Shown piece after piece: positions 16,061 through 25,031 of a stretch of DNA of 64,000 nucleotides (its first letter is position 1; every line of letters begins with the position of its first letter). The stretch covers positions 434,001 through 498,000 of the forward strand of contig NZ_CANMQD010000001.1 of assembly GCF_947499945.1 (NCBI RefSeq), read 5' to 3'. Position numbers and translations under genes: made by a program. The DNA comes from an uncultured Sulfitobacter sp. (lineage in GTDB: Bacteria > Pseudomonadota > Alphaproteobacteria > Rhodobacterales > Rhodobacteraceae). The notes beneath the pieces were generated by a model that saw only the letters and a program-made list of their open reading frames with translations, ran no database searches and was not told where the DNA came from.

Positions 16061-17812
16061 ATGGATACACCCACCACCTTCCTAGGCGTAGAGGCCTCTC
16101 TGACGGGCCGCCGCTGGATTGGTCCCGATGTGGGGGCCGTCCGCGCCTCCGAGGCGCTGCACCAGCAAACACAGCTTCCCATGGCCGTGTGCCAAGTGCT
16201 CGCTCGGCGCGGCGTTGAAGCGATGGAGGCAGAGACTTTTCTCGCCCCCTCCTTGCGCGATCTGCTCCCCGATCCCCGCTCCCTACGCGATATGGAGAAA
16301 GCCGCCGCGCGTTTCCTCGCCGCCGTGAAGAACCGCCAGCGCATTGCTGTCTTTGCCGACTATGACGTAGATGGCGGTAGCTCTGCGGCTTTGTTGCTCG
16401 TTTGGCTCCGCCAGATGGGCCGCGAGGCAACGCTTTATGTCCCTGACCGCATTGATGAGGGATACGGCCCCAACGATGAAGCTATGGCCGAGCTTGCCGC
16501 CAAGCATGATCTGATCATCTGCGTCGATTGCGGCACGCTGTCCCACGGTCCAATTGCGGCGGCCAAAGGTGCGGATGTGATCGTGCTGGATCACCACTTG
16601 GGCGGTGAAACCCTGCCCGACTGCCACGCCGTGGTGAACCCCAACCGTCAGGACGAAGACGGCGCACTGGCCCATTTGTGCGCTGCCGCCGTTGTGTTCC
16701 TGATGCTGGTGGAGGCGGGGCGGCAACTGCGCGAGGTGGAGGTCAAAGGCCCTGATCTGATGGCGATGCTTGATCTCGTAGCCCTTGCAACTGTGGCCGA
16801 TGTGGCCCCGCTCATCGGCGTGAACCGCGCTTTTGTGCGCCAAGGCCTCAAAGTCATGGCGCGGCGCGAACGCGTTGGCCTCTCAGCCCTGTCGGATGTG
16901 GCGCGGATGGATACCGCCCCTGCCGCATATCATCTCGGGTTTATGCTGGGGCCGCGCATCAATGCGGGCGGTCGCGTGGGCAAGGCTGATCTGGGCGCAC
17001 GCCTGCTTGCCACCGAGGACCCGGATGAGGCTGCCGCCCTCTCCGAGAAACTAGACCTGCTGAACACCGAGCGCCGCGAAGTCGAGAACGCCGTACGTGC
17101 CCAAGCACTGGCCCAAGCGGAGGAGCGTGGTACAGATGGTGCGCTGGTTTGGGCAGCAGGCAAAGGCTGGCACCCCGGCGTTGTCGGCATCGTTGCTGCA
17201 CGGCTCAAAGAGGCTACAGGCCGCCCTGCCGTGGTCATCGGGCTGGATGAGGGTATCGGCAAGGGCTCTGGCCGCTCTATTACGGGAATCGATCTGGGGG
17301 CCTGCATTCAGAAACTGGCCACACGGGGCGTCTTGCTCAAAGGGGGTGGTCACAAAATGGCGGCAGGCCTCACCGTTGAGGAAGATAAACTCGAAGAGGC
17401 GATGGCACAGCTTACCGCGCTTCTGGAGAAACAAGGCGCTCACTTGCGCGGACCTGCTGATTTGCGGCTCGACGGCATGCTGATGCAGGGCGCGGCGAGT
17501 GTCGAGTTGACCCAAACAGTCGAATCGGCAGGGCCATTTGGTGCGGGTGCATCCGCTCCGCGCTATGTTTTCGCCGATATGCGCATCTTTTCAGCCCGCC
17601 GCGTGGGCGAGACACACCTCAAGGTCAGTTTTGGTGACGGGCATAGTAGCCGCCTCGACGCGATTTGCTTTGGTGCCTTCGATTCGCCCCTTGGACCAGC
17701 ATTAGAAGCCCATGGGGGCGCGCATTTCCACCTCGCAGGACGTCTAGACATCAATACATGGCAAGGCCGTCAAAGCGTCCAGCTGCGACTGGAAGACGCA
17801 GCTCGGGTCTAA
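16061..17812 (+). CDS. recJ: single-stranded-DNA-specific exonuclease RecJ
   Basis: A 583-residue 5'-3' single-strand exonuclease used in RecF-pathway recombination and mismatch repair. DHH-family motifs are present: FADYDVDGGSSA near residue 100, CVDCGT, and LDHHLGG near residue 175. The DHHA1 part has KGGGHKMAAG and the C-terminal OB domain is complete. The start is ATG at 16061 or an in-frame GTG at 16049; an AAAGG sequence fits the ATG with wide spacing. It starts 30 bases after hom and may be co-transcribed with it. Confidence 0.95.
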   Translation: MDTPTTFLGVEASLTGRRWIGPDVGAVRASEALHQQTQLPMAVCQVLARRGVEAMEAETFLAPSLRDLLPDPRSLRDMEKAAARFLAAVKNRQRIAVFADYDVDGGSSAALLLVWLRQMGREATLYVPDRIDEGYGPNDEAMAELAAKHDLIICVDCGTLSHGPIAAAKGADVIVLDHHLGGETLPDCHAVVNPNRQDEDGALAHLCAAAVVFLMLVEAGRQLREVEVKGPDLMAMLDLVALATVADVAPLIGVNRAFVRQGLKVMARRERVGLSALSDVARMDTAPAAYHLGFMLGPRINAGGRVGKADLGARLLATEDPDEAAALSEKLDLLNTERREVENAVRAQALAQAEERGTDGALVWAAGKGWHPGVVGIVAARLKEATGRPAVVIGLDEGIGKGSGRSITGIDLGACIQKLATRGVLLKGGGHKMAAGLTVEEDKLEEAMAQLTALLEKQGAHLRGPADLRLDGMLMQGAASVELTQTVESAGPFGAGASAPRYVFADMRIFSARRVGETHLKVSFGDGHSSRLDAICFGAFDSPLGPALEAHGGAHFHLAGRLDINTWQGRQSVQLRLEDAARV

Positions 17813-17893
17813 ACCTGTAAAAAACCGCGCTGAGTCGAATATTTTGACTTGCGCCATTCCCACCGATTGCCTAAAGACTGCCTCACCAAGTGT

Positions 17894-17968
17894 GGCCCGT
17901 TCGTCTATCGGTTAGGACGTCAGGTTTTCAACCTGAAAAGAGGGGTTCGACTCCCCTACGGGCTGCCA
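17894..17968 (+). tRNA. tRNA-Glu (TTC anticodon)
   Basis: A complete cloverleaf. Acceptor arms GGCCCGT and ACGGGCT close with a G-U pair at the end. The D-arm contains GGTTAGGAC. The anticodon stem TCAGG/CCTGA holds the loop TTTTCAA with anticodon TTC. The T-arm is AGGGG-TTCGACT-CCCCT. The 3' CCA is encoded. It lies between recJ and the exopolysaccharide locus; tRNA genes often mark the edge of variable islands, and here the island begins directly after it. Confidence 0.96.
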
Positions 17969-18339
17969 CATATCCCTTTGTAAACCATAAAGATTATAAA
18001 TATTTGGGAACCCCAGACGATACCCACCCGTTTCGCAGCATCAAACCACGCGAAACAGATTGTTTCTAAAATTCCCCCTCAATTATGTCAAAAATCTGTT
18101 ATCTAAGCGTCAAGGATCTGGCGGCGTTTAGGCAAAGCAAGATTATAGAAATGACCTATGTCATTTTGGAAAAGAGACAGGGGGTCTAAAATTCCCCTGA
18201 TACAAGAGATGCGAAGCGTGTAGGCCTGAGCTGCCACAGGGTCGAAGCGTAGAAACTTCTCTTGGACGACAATGGGATGCTTCGAATGTATCGAGGCATT
18301 GGCACAGACGACCAACATGACCCTGGGGGGTTTTGGACT
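17969..18339. other. intergenic region upstream of the exopolysaccharide locus
   Basis: About 370 bases without a convincing gene, A+T richer than the flanks. It contains two exact 13-base copies of TCTAAAATTCCCC at 18065-18077 and 18185-18197, 120 bases apart. Likely holds the promoter of the sugar-phosphate transferase gene. Reading frames here (for example from 18262) lack similarity to the family N-terminus. Confidence 0.5.
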
Positions 18340-19101
18340 ATGAAGAAATTTGACGCGGATCAGCCCGGTTATGGTCTTGCCCGACTTGCAGCAGCAAGTG
18401 GCGATACAAACGGACTTATGTTGATGGTGCACTCTACCGATGGCTACTTTGGCCTGCCGGAGACAACCCCGCAGAACAATGCCGGTAATAACTCTGTTTA
18501 TCGCAATGGCGGCAAACGGGTACTCGAGACGTTGCTTGTCATTTTGAGCCTCCCCTTCTTTCTGCCCATCATTCTCCTCTGCGCGATTGCTCTGTGGCTC
18601 GAAGGGGGTAATCCGTTTTACCGTCAGGATCGTCTTGGACAAAACGGCACACGCTTTTCGATCCTCAAGCTGCGCACAATGGTGCGTGATGCGGACGCCG
18701 TACTCGAAGAGTATCTGGCAAGTGATCCGGAAATGCGCCGCGAATGGGATGAAAAGCAAAAGCTGATCAAGGACCCGCGCGTTACCCGCGTTGGTGCCCT
18801 TTTGCGTTCCACGTCAGTGGACGAACTGCCGCAATTGTGGAACGTATTGACTGGAGAGATGAGCCTGATCGGTCCGCGTCCAATGATGCCCGAGCAGTTG
18901 ACGATGTACGGCGACCCCACGCACTACTACGCATTGCGCCCGGGCATTACAGGCCTGTGGCAGATTTCTGCACGCAACGAAAACCGCTTTTCCTTCCGGA
19001 ATGAAGTCGACGCGACCTATAACAAATCAATGTCTGTGACCGGCGATATCGCCATTATCTTCAAGACAGTTGGTGTGATGTTGCGCAGAACCGGTTGCTG
19101 A
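18340..19101 (+). CDS. initiating sugar-phosphate transferase (WbaP/ExoY type)
   Basis: Polyprenyl-phosphate hexose-1-phosphate transferase of about 253 residues, which starts repeat-unit assembly on undecaprenyl phosphate at the inner membrane. One membrane helix (ETLLVILSLPFFLPIILLCAIAL) precedes the catalytic domain. Family motifs are PFYRQDRLGQNG, LKLRTMV, RVGALLRSTSVDELPQLWNV, MSLIGPRP and RPGITGLWQ. The start is placed at ATG 18340; in-frame ATGs at 18262, 18496 and 18502 are possible. The long, poorly conserved N-terminal tail is usual in this family. It opens the exopolysaccharide locus. Confidence 0.88.
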   Translation: MKKFDADQPGYGLARLAAASGDTNGLMLMVHSTDGYFGLPETTPQNNAGNNSVYRNGGKRVLETLLVILSLPFFLPIILLCAIALWLEGGNPFYRQDRLGQNGTRFSILKLRTMVRDADAVLEEYLASDPEMRREWDEKQKLIKDPRVTRVGALLRSTSVDELPQLWNVLTGEMSLIGPRPMMPEQLTMYGDPTHYYALRPGITGLWQISARNENRFSFRNEVDATYNKSMSVTGDIAIIFKTVGVMLRRTGC

Positions 19102-19123
19102 GCAGCGCCACCTTTGAAACCAG

Positions 19124-20101
19124 ATGCACATAGGCTATATTATACCTATGTTTAAACCCCGAAAGCCTGATCCAATGAAGGACACATTTACAGCCTCAAC
19201 CGAGGACAGGTTGGCCGCGATCAATGATGTAGGTAGCGATCTAATGGTTCCTGCGCAGGGCAGCTTTACACGGCCCCGGCGGTTTGCTGCGGCGCATCCC
19301 GAAAAGATCACCGAGGCCGAAGTCATAATGGACACGCCTACACCACCGGCACGGTATACCGAAAATGCAGGTTTGCCGGCAGCTGCTCCCCGCGACCTAT
19401 GGGGCCTGCTGCATGAGCAAGAACCCGGCACCGACCAGCATATCCTCGCTGGCAGTCAGGCCGCAGAAGATTTCCGCGCTACGGATGTGTCCCGCGCGTT
19501 TGACCTGCTGCGCACCCGTCTCCGCCAGACGGTCAAGCAGAACGGCTGGATCAACATAGGCGTTGCTGCACCGACAGCAGGCTGCGGTACCACGTTCACG
19601 GCTGCCAATCTCGCGGCAAGCCTGTCGCGTGTCCCATCCTCGCGGACAGTACTGATGGACTTGAATCTGCGCACGCCGGGTTTGGCCAAGGTGTTGGACA
19701 TGGACGCAAGCCAGACGGGTAGTTTGCGTGATTTCCTCGCAGGCGACGTCGCGATCAGCGATTATGTCCTGCGCACCAGCGACACACTTGCCGTTGGTCT
19801 GGGCAATGGACCGCAAGAGGACGCCGCCGAGATCATGCAAGATCCTGCAACAGCTGCCAGCCTTGCGGAGATGCGAGCTGCGCTGAACCCAGATATCGTT
19901 CTCTATGACCTGCCGCCGCTCCTGTCATATGATGATACCTCCGCCTTTTTGCCACAGCTGGACGGTATATTGCTTGTCTCGGACGGCACCCAGACCATGG
20001 CCAAACATCTGGCCGAGTGTGAGCGGGTTTTGAACGGCCAAGTGCCGCTGTTGGGTGTGATCTTGAACCGTGCGCGTGCGTCGAGCATCGAGCGGTTTTA
20101 A
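19124..20101 (+). CDS. CpsD/CapB-like exopolysaccharide tyrosine kinase homologue with altered P-loop
   Basis: About 325 residues, a soluble MinD/BY-kinase-like ATPase that normally works with a Wzz-type partner to control polysaccharide polymerisation and export. The segment at the Walker A place reads APTAGCGTTFTAANLA: the Lys before the final Thr/Ser of the usual GKT/GKS is a Thr. Walker A' (VLMDLNLRTPGL) and Walker B (IVLYDLPPL) are recognisable. No Tyr-rich C-terminal tail is visible. The start could be 19124, 19148 or 19175; none has a strong ribosome-binding site. The Wzz-type gene follows in the same direction. Family membership is likely; kinase activity is doubtful. Confidence 0.78.
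   Translation: MHIGYIIPMFKPRKPDPMKDTFTASTEDRLAAINDVGSDLMVPAQGSFTRPRRFAAAHPEKITEAEVIMDTPTPPARYTENAGLPAAAPRDLWGLLHEQEPGTDQHILAGSQAAEDFRATDVSRAFDLLRTRLRQTVKQNGWINIGVAAPTAGCGTTFTAANLAASLSRVPSSRTVLMDLNLRTPGLAKVLDMDASQTGSLRDFLAGDVAISDYVLRTSDTLAVGLGNGPQEDAAEIMQDPATAASLAEMRAALNPDIVLYDLPPLLSYDDTSAFLPQLDGILLVSDGTQTMAKHLAECERVLNGQVPLLGVILNRARASSIERF
19130..19149 (+). repeat. inverted repeat around the start of the BY-kinase-like gene
   Basis: ATAGG-C-TATA-T-TATA-CCTAT, a near-perfect A+T-rich palindrome with a one-base bulge. It touches the candidate ATG at 19148 and follows the one at 19124. It could be a protein-binding site or an RNA hairpin influencing start choice. Confidence 0.45.
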
Positions 20102-20121
20102 GCGAGACATTTCTTCCCCCT

Positions 20122-20149
20122 TTGCGCGGCGTAAAAGGCGTCATATAAT
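20122..20149 (+). promoter_or_regulatory. candidate sigma-70 promoter for the Wzz-type gene
   Basis: TTGCGC at 20122 and TATAAT at 20144 with a 16-base spacer, in the 140-base gap between the BY-kinase-like gene and the Wzz-type gene. The -10 box is perfect, the -35 box matches four of six. Confidence 0.4.
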
Positions 20150-20243
20150 CGCCCGAATTTAACTCTATTATGATCGAAACATTGCCCTTCACGGGTGGTG
20201 AGACGGTGTTTTCGGCATCACAGCGGGTTTGAGCGAGGCAAAT

Positions 20244-21539
20244 ATGGGTCCGATCTATACATGGCAGGACTTTGTAGACATGACCCGCCGGCGGCTGGGC
20301 GTGATCGTTTTTGTGATCCTGCTCGGCTGTGTTGCATCGCTCTACTGGGCGATGAGTCAGGTCCACTTGTATCAGTCCTCTGAAGTCATTCAGGTGGAGC
20401 AACCCAAGATTAAAAATGATCTCGCCCGTTCCACGGTTGAGGGCTCCTCTGCCCGTCGTCTGCAATTGATACAGCAGCAACTTATGGCACGCACCAGCCT
20501 GCAACAGATCATCGAAAAGTATAGCATCTACAGCAATCTCGAAGCCCTCAAACCCAGCGAAAAGGTCCAACTGCTCCGTCAGTCCGTCACCATCAATGGC
20601 GTGGCCGCCGCGCGTGAAGGTTTTGCCGATGATGGTACAATTTCTGTACTCACCATCACGGCCCAAATGGAAGAGGCCCAACTCGCCCGCGATGTGGCCC
20701 ATGAGTTTGCCGAGCAAACCCGCAACCTTATGGCCGCCCAGCGCCGCGAGCAGACAGAGGAAACACTTGCATTTTTCCAAAATCAGGAACAGGTCGTCCT
20801 CGATAACATTGCTCAACTTGAGGGTGAGTTGGAAACCTACCGGCGCGAAAATGAACTCAGTGGCGAAGGCGGCGTCGAGTTTCGCATGTCCGAGGTTGCC
20901 CAGCTGAACGAAGCAATCCTCAACCTTGACCGCGAGATCATTAGCACTCAGATGGCCCGCACCCAGATTGACCGCTCCGCCCGCGCCTCCACTGTAGCGC
21001 GTGAGGAGCAGGCCCTCGACAGCCAGTTACGTACACTCACCGACCAACGCGCCCTGCTCGATCAGCGTCGTACCGAATTGCGCGAAACGATCCAAAGCTC
21101 ACCTGAAATCCAGCGCGCACTTGCCGATTTTGACCGCCGCATGGAACAGCTCCGCGACCAGTTGGAGACGATCGCCACCCGCCGCAACGAAGCGCAGGTC
21201 GGCTTTAACCTCGAAATAGGCGCCCAAGGTGAGCGGCTGACCACCATTGAAGAAGCTCAAGTTCCAGATTATCCCATCACGATGAGCAAGAAAAGGCGCG
21301 CAATCATGGGGGCAGTGGCTGCCACGGGCCTTGCATTTGTGATCGCCTTCTTGCTTGAACTGCGCCGTCCTGTCATTCGCTCAGCCCGTCAGATGCAGCG
21401 CGAAACAGGTGTAATGCCAGTCGTCTCGATCCCTGAGCTTGCGCCGAAATACCAAAGCTCGAAATGGCGCCAAGCTCGTGAGAAACGTCGCATTGCAGGT
21501 AAAGCAGGTCGTGCGGCCCGCCTCGCTCGGCACTCCTGA
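20244..21539 (+). CDS. Wzz/GumC-type polysaccharide chain-length determinant
   Basis: About 431 residues of a polysaccharide co-polymerase in the inner membrane. One membrane helix near residues 19 to 38 (LGVIVFVILLGCVASLYWA), a long periplasmic helical region (coiled-coil rich, residues about 150 to 330), and a second helix near residue 360 (IMGAVAATGLAFVIAFLLEL) after VPDYPITMSKKRR, where this family has its Pro-rich motif. The cytoplasmic tail is basic. The start is ATG at 20244 after GAGG; an in-frame TTG at 20229 is possible. The partner ATPase is encoded upstream. Its stop codon directly abuts the stop of the convergent flippase gene. Confidence 0.88.
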   Translation: MGPIYTWQDFVDMTRRRLGVIVFVILLGCVASLYWAMSQVHLYQSSEVIQVEQPKIKNDLARSTVEGSSARRLQLIQQQLMARTSLQQIIEKYSIYSNLEALKPSEKVQLLRQSVTINGVAAAREGFADDGTISVLTITAQMEEAQLARDVAHEFAEQTRNLMAAQRREQTEETLAFFQNQEQVVLDNIAQLEGELETYRRENELSGEGGVEFRMSEVAQLNEAILNLDREIISTQMARTQIDRSARASTVAREEQALDSQLRTLTDQRALLDQRRTELRETIQSSPEIQRALADFDRRMEQLRDQLETIATRRNEAQVGFNLEIGAQGERLTTIEEAQVPDYPITMSKKRRAIMGAVAATGLAFVIAFLLELRRPVIRSARQMQRETGVMPVVSIPELAPKYQSSKWRQAREKRRIAGKAGRAARLARHS

Positions 21540-22886
21540 TCAGCTTAGCGCAGATAGTGCCACAATCGCGTCCCAGTGCCACCGGATGATCGCAGCGCCC
21601 AGCGTTCCCGCGACCAATGCGCAGACGAGATCATGGCGCACGTCCCACGCATCATGGGTCCGCGCCAACCAGACAATCACCGGATGGGTCAGCAGGTGTG
21701 CCAGCGCGATGCCCACAATCGCCCCGATCATCCCGAACAGGCTCACTCCGACGATGAGGAAGGTGATCTGGAACACCGCGCGGCTCGCCGAGACGACGAA
21801 AAAGCGACGCGAGTCGCCTGCCGCCAGCGCCGCTTGATCATAGCTCATCCCGATAACTTGCGGGATCAACGCAACAGCCAGCAATGTCACAATCGCCCCG
21901 CCAGCCGCATAGCGCGGATCATAGAGCACACCTACAAGCCACGGCCCCGCCGCCGCCATCACAAGCAGCAGCGTCAGCACGACGCCTGAAATACTAAACC
22001 GCAGTTTAGCAATCTTGGCCGTCTCATGCTTTGCATCGCGGTAGACGGGGATCATCACGCGGCCTGTGACAGCCGTTCCCAACTGCATGGCAAAAGCCGC
22101 GAGGAAGAAGGCGATGTTATAGATGCCGAGGCTCTCGAGGCTGAGGAATTTCCCCAAAACCGCACGGTCGCCTTGGGAGGCGAAGAACCAAAACGCCGTG
22201 CTCAGGAATATCCATTTTCCGAAGGTGACAAGCTCACGCACTGCGGCTGGCTCCCAGCGAAATCTATTCGCAGCACCAGGCAGGAATGCCCATGTCAGCA
22301 CTAGCTTGGCCAGTGCCGTCACTACGCCGCCCAACACCAGCGCCAGCACCGATTGAAGCCACCACGCCAGCACAATCATTACCACAATCCCGACAAGCTG
22401 GGCCGTGAGGTCCAACACTGTCAGCCGCCCCATGAGCAGATGCCGATGTGCTGTCTCGATCCGCGTGGGATTGAATCCCGTGATCAACAACCCAGTCGCC
22501 GCAATGGGCAGATAAGTCGCCAATTCATCCGCGTCGTAGAAGGCCGCAAAAGGCAACGCCAAACCGCAGGCAACCGTGAACAAAATCACCCCGCGCAGCA
22601 CTTGGATCGACCATGCCGTGTTCAGGAAATCAGGATCATCGCCCCGCTTGCTCTGCGCAATGGACGGCGCGATGCCCACGTCGGAGAACAGCATAAGCCC
22701 CACCGTCACCAAACCCACCAGCGCCATGAGGCCAAAGGCTTCGGGGAACAGCATCCGCGTGAGGATCAGGTTGGAGGCAAGGCGCAATCCCTGAGAGCCA
22801 CCATAGCCCAGCAAAATCCACGACGTGCTGCGCATCACCCGCGCCATCAGACGCCCACCGCGCAACTGCTGCAAAAGACCACCCAT
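21540..22886 (-). CDS. polysaccharide flippase (Wzx-type, MATE/MOP superfamily)
   Basis: A 448-residue integral membrane protein with about 12 to 14 hydrophobic segments. The N-terminal block STSWILLGYGGSQGLRLASNLILTR and LFSDVGIAPSIAQSKRGDD are typical of lipopolysaccharide-type flippases. It moves lipid-linked repeat units across the inner membrane. The start at 22886 has a GGAG 13 bases away; ATG 22847 (MARVMRS) is an alternative. Its end touches that of the Wzz-type gene with no gap. It is divergent from the GT4 gene. Confidence 0.88.
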   Translation of the reverse strand: MGGLLQQLRGGRLMARVMRSTSWILLGYGGSQGLRLASNLILTRMLFPEAFGLMALVGLVTVGLMLFSDVGIAPSIAQSKRGDDPDFLNTAWSIQVLRGVILFTVACGLALPFAAFYDADELATYLPIAATGLLITGFNPTRIETAHRHLLMGRLTVLDLTAQLVGIVVMIVLAWWLQSVLALVLGGVVTALAKLVLTWAFLPGAANRFRWEPAAVRELVTFGKWIFLSTAFWFFASQGDRAVLGKFLSLESLGIYNIAFFLAAFAMQLGTAVTGRVMIPVYRDAKHETAKIAKLRFSISGVVLTLLLVMAAAGPWLVGVLYDPRYAAGGAIVTLLAVALIPQVIGMSYDQAALAAGDSRRFFVVSASRAVFQITFLIVGVSLFGMIGAIVGIALAHLLTHPVIVWLARTHDAWDVRHDLVCALVAGTLGAAIIRWHWDAIVALSALS

Positions 22887-22998
22887 TTGCCGTATTTATC
22901 TCCGGTTTTAATGCTACAACCTTGCTAACGCCCCCCTTGCCGCTGCGCCATAGCCCTGCGCGCGAGGGCGGATAAGTGAGACACGAAGGACGCACCCG

Positions 22999-24198
22999 TT
23001 GAACATCGCCTATATCCTCAACAGCTACCCCCAGCCCTCCCACAGTTTCATCCGCCGTGAAATCCGCGCCTTGGAGGCACAGGGGCATGCCATTACCCGC
23101 CTTGCCATGCGCAGCGGTGATATGCCGTTGGTAGATGCGCAGGATCTGGAGGAAGCAGCCGCCACACATTACGTGCTGCGCATCGGCGCACTGGCCCTAT
23201 TGAACGCAGTGCTCCAATCCCTCAGGTCAGGACCAAAGCGTTTCGGCGCGGCCCTCCTGCTGGCCCTCAAATGTGGACGCCGCTCCGAAGCGGGTGTGCT
23301 CAAACATCTGATCTATCTCGCTGAAGCAGCCTATGTTGCGCAGGTCTGCGATGCCGCGGATGTCACACATGCCCACGCTCATTTCGGCACCAATGCCGCC
23401 ACTGTTGCAATGCTAAGCGCAGCACTTGGCGGCCCTTCCTACAGCTTCACCGTACACGGCCCAGAGGAATACGACGCCCCCCGCGCCCTGTCGCTCGGGA
23501 CCAAAATTGCACGCTCCAAATTCACTGTCGCCATCACCAGCTATGGCCGCAGCCAGTTGAGCCGCTGGGCAGGTCCAGACCATTGGGACAAGATCAAAGT
23601 CGTGCAGTGCGGCATTGATCCCACCCGCTTTCCCGATCCCTTACCCCTGCCAGACGGCCCCCCCCGCTTTGTCGCAATTGGAAGGTTTGTGGAGCAGAAG
23701 GGCCAACTCATTGTGCTGGAGGCATTGGCCGATCTGATCACCACCCACGCGGATGCGCATCTGACCCTGATTGGGGATGGCGAGATGCGCGGCCAGATTG
23801 AGGCGCGCATCAACACATTAGGCCTCCAGAACAACATTACTCTCACCGGATGGGTCGATGAAAAGCGGATTCTGAGTGAGCTGCAAAACGCCCACGCCCT
23901 TCTCATGCCCAGCTTTGCCGAAGGCCTGCCGATGGTGATCATGGAGGCCATGGCCGCAGGGCGTCTGGTTATCGCCACTTATATCGCGGGAATTCCCGAA
24001 TTGGTGCAACAGGGCAAAACGGGCTGGCTTGTCCCCGCAGGCGATCCAAATGCTTTGACCAAAGCAATGTCAGAAATGGCGAAAACCGCGCCCAAACAGA
24101 AGCTTAAAATGGCCAAAGCCGCCCGCAAACGCGTGCTGGACCGTCATGACGTGGGTGCCGAGGCGGCTAAGCTGGCAGCCTACATGGCCTCCCCTTAA
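22999..24198 (+). CDS. glycosyltransferase family 4
   Basis: A 399-residue GT-B glycosyltransferase. The N-terminal acceptor domain starts IAYILNSYPQPSHSFIRREI, typical of exopolysaccharide GT4 enzymes. The donor domain contains FVAIGRFVEQKGQ and the E-x7-E signature in PSFAEGLPMVIMEAMA. The start is a TTG at 22999 with AAGGA 9 bases upstream. Its last codons overlap the stop of the convergent GT2 gene by 4 bases. Likely adds one sugar to the lipid-linked repeat unit; the sugar cannot be predicted. Confidence 0.9.
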   Translation: MNIAYILNSYPQPSHSFIRREIRALEAQGHAITRLAMRSGDMPLVDAQDLEEAAATHYVLRIGALALLNAVLQSLRSGPKRFGAALLLALKCGRRSEAGVLKHLIYLAEAAYVAQVCDAADVTHAHAHFGTNAATVAMLSAALGGPSYSFTVHGPEEYDAPRALSLGTKIARSKFTVAITSYGRSQLSRWAGPDHWDKIKVVQCGIDPTRFPDPLPLPDGPPRFVAIGRFVEQKGQLIVLEALADLITTHADAHLTLIGDGEMRGQIEARINTLGLQNNITLTGWVDEKRILSELQNAHALLMPSFAEGLPMVIMEAMAAGRLVIATYIAGIPELVQQGKTGWLVPAGDPNALTKAMSEMAKTAPKQKLKMAKAARKRVLDRHDVGAEAAKLAAYMASP

Positions 24199-25031
24199 CG
24201 TCCCCGCGCCCAGCGTTCCTGCTTGGCATGAGGCATTCGCACCCCTAAGGCCACAATCGCAAAAGCAGCAAAGCCCAAGGGATCGCGTAGCGCTCGGCGC
24301 CAAATCGGCGGCGCGTCAGCAGGCAATGCGTCATGATTGCCCCAAAGTGTGGGGTAGAGTTCCTTCACTTCCGTTACGCCGATATCCTGACGGCGGCGCA
24401 CTTTGATCAGTGGTCCAACTCCTTCGATCATCGGCCAGCGGTAGGTCGCAGACACGCGATAACGCTCATCGGGTGCGAAGCTAAGGCGCACAAACGTATC
24501 ATCGGAGATAATGTCAGGAAACGGCCCCCAGCGCTTGCGCCCCTCGGCATTCACCGCAAAAACACCAAAACCGGGCACACCATGGGTACAAAACGGCAGG
24601 CTCTCCCAAAACCGCGCATAGGCTCGCGTGAATGCGCTGTCCTGCGCCACCACAATCGGCCCCCCACTGGCGTAGCGCGGCGCTTCCGCGTCCAGAACCT
24701 CGGCCAGTTGCGCCATCAGCGGGGACGAGACGACAACATCTGCATCCACATAAATCCGTGCGCCATGCTGCGCGGCATCATCCCCTGCGTTAAGCGCACG
24801 CATCTTGCCGCCCTCCACAATGTCCAGAACCGTCAGGGGCCAATTTTTGACGGCAAACTGTTCCACATACCCTTTCACGACCGCCACAGTTGCATCGGTA
24901 CAGCCATTGGCCATAACGATAACTTCAACAGCCGCGCCCGTTTCATCACTTGCTAGCAGCGCCTCCAGACAAGGCTCGATATACCCCACCTCATTGTGGG
25001 CGGGGATCAGAATGGAACAGTTCACGCTCAT
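24195..25031 (-). CDS. glycosyltransferase family 2
   Basis: A 278-residue GT-A enzyme with CSILIPAHNE at the start, VMANGCTDAT and the DXD-type metal site YVDADVVV. It is the last gene of the large minus-strand operon that begins with the PKS. Its ATG overlaps the stop of the SGNH/GH fusion gene (ATGA). Probably acts on the polysaccharide or on the NRPS-PKS product (inference from position). Confidence 0.87.
   Translation of the reverse strand: MSVNCSILIPAHNEVGYIEPCLEALLASDETGAAVEVIVMANGCTDATVAVVKGYVEQFAVKNWPLTVLDIVEGGKMRALNAGDDAAQHGARIYVDADVVVSSPLMAQLAEVLDAEAPRYASGGPIVVAQDSAFTRAYARFWESLPFCTHGVPGFGVFAVNAEGRKRWGPFPDIISDDTFVRLSFAPDERYRVSATYRWPMIEGVGPLIKVRRRQDIGVTEVKELYPTLWGNHDALPADAPPIWRRALRDPLGFAAFAIVALGVRMPHAKQERWARGR

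Noticed and set aside
18103..18759. Minus-strand frame of 218 codons overlapping the transferase gene.
   Set aside because: It overlaps a gene with clear family motifs on the other strand and shows no similarity itself.
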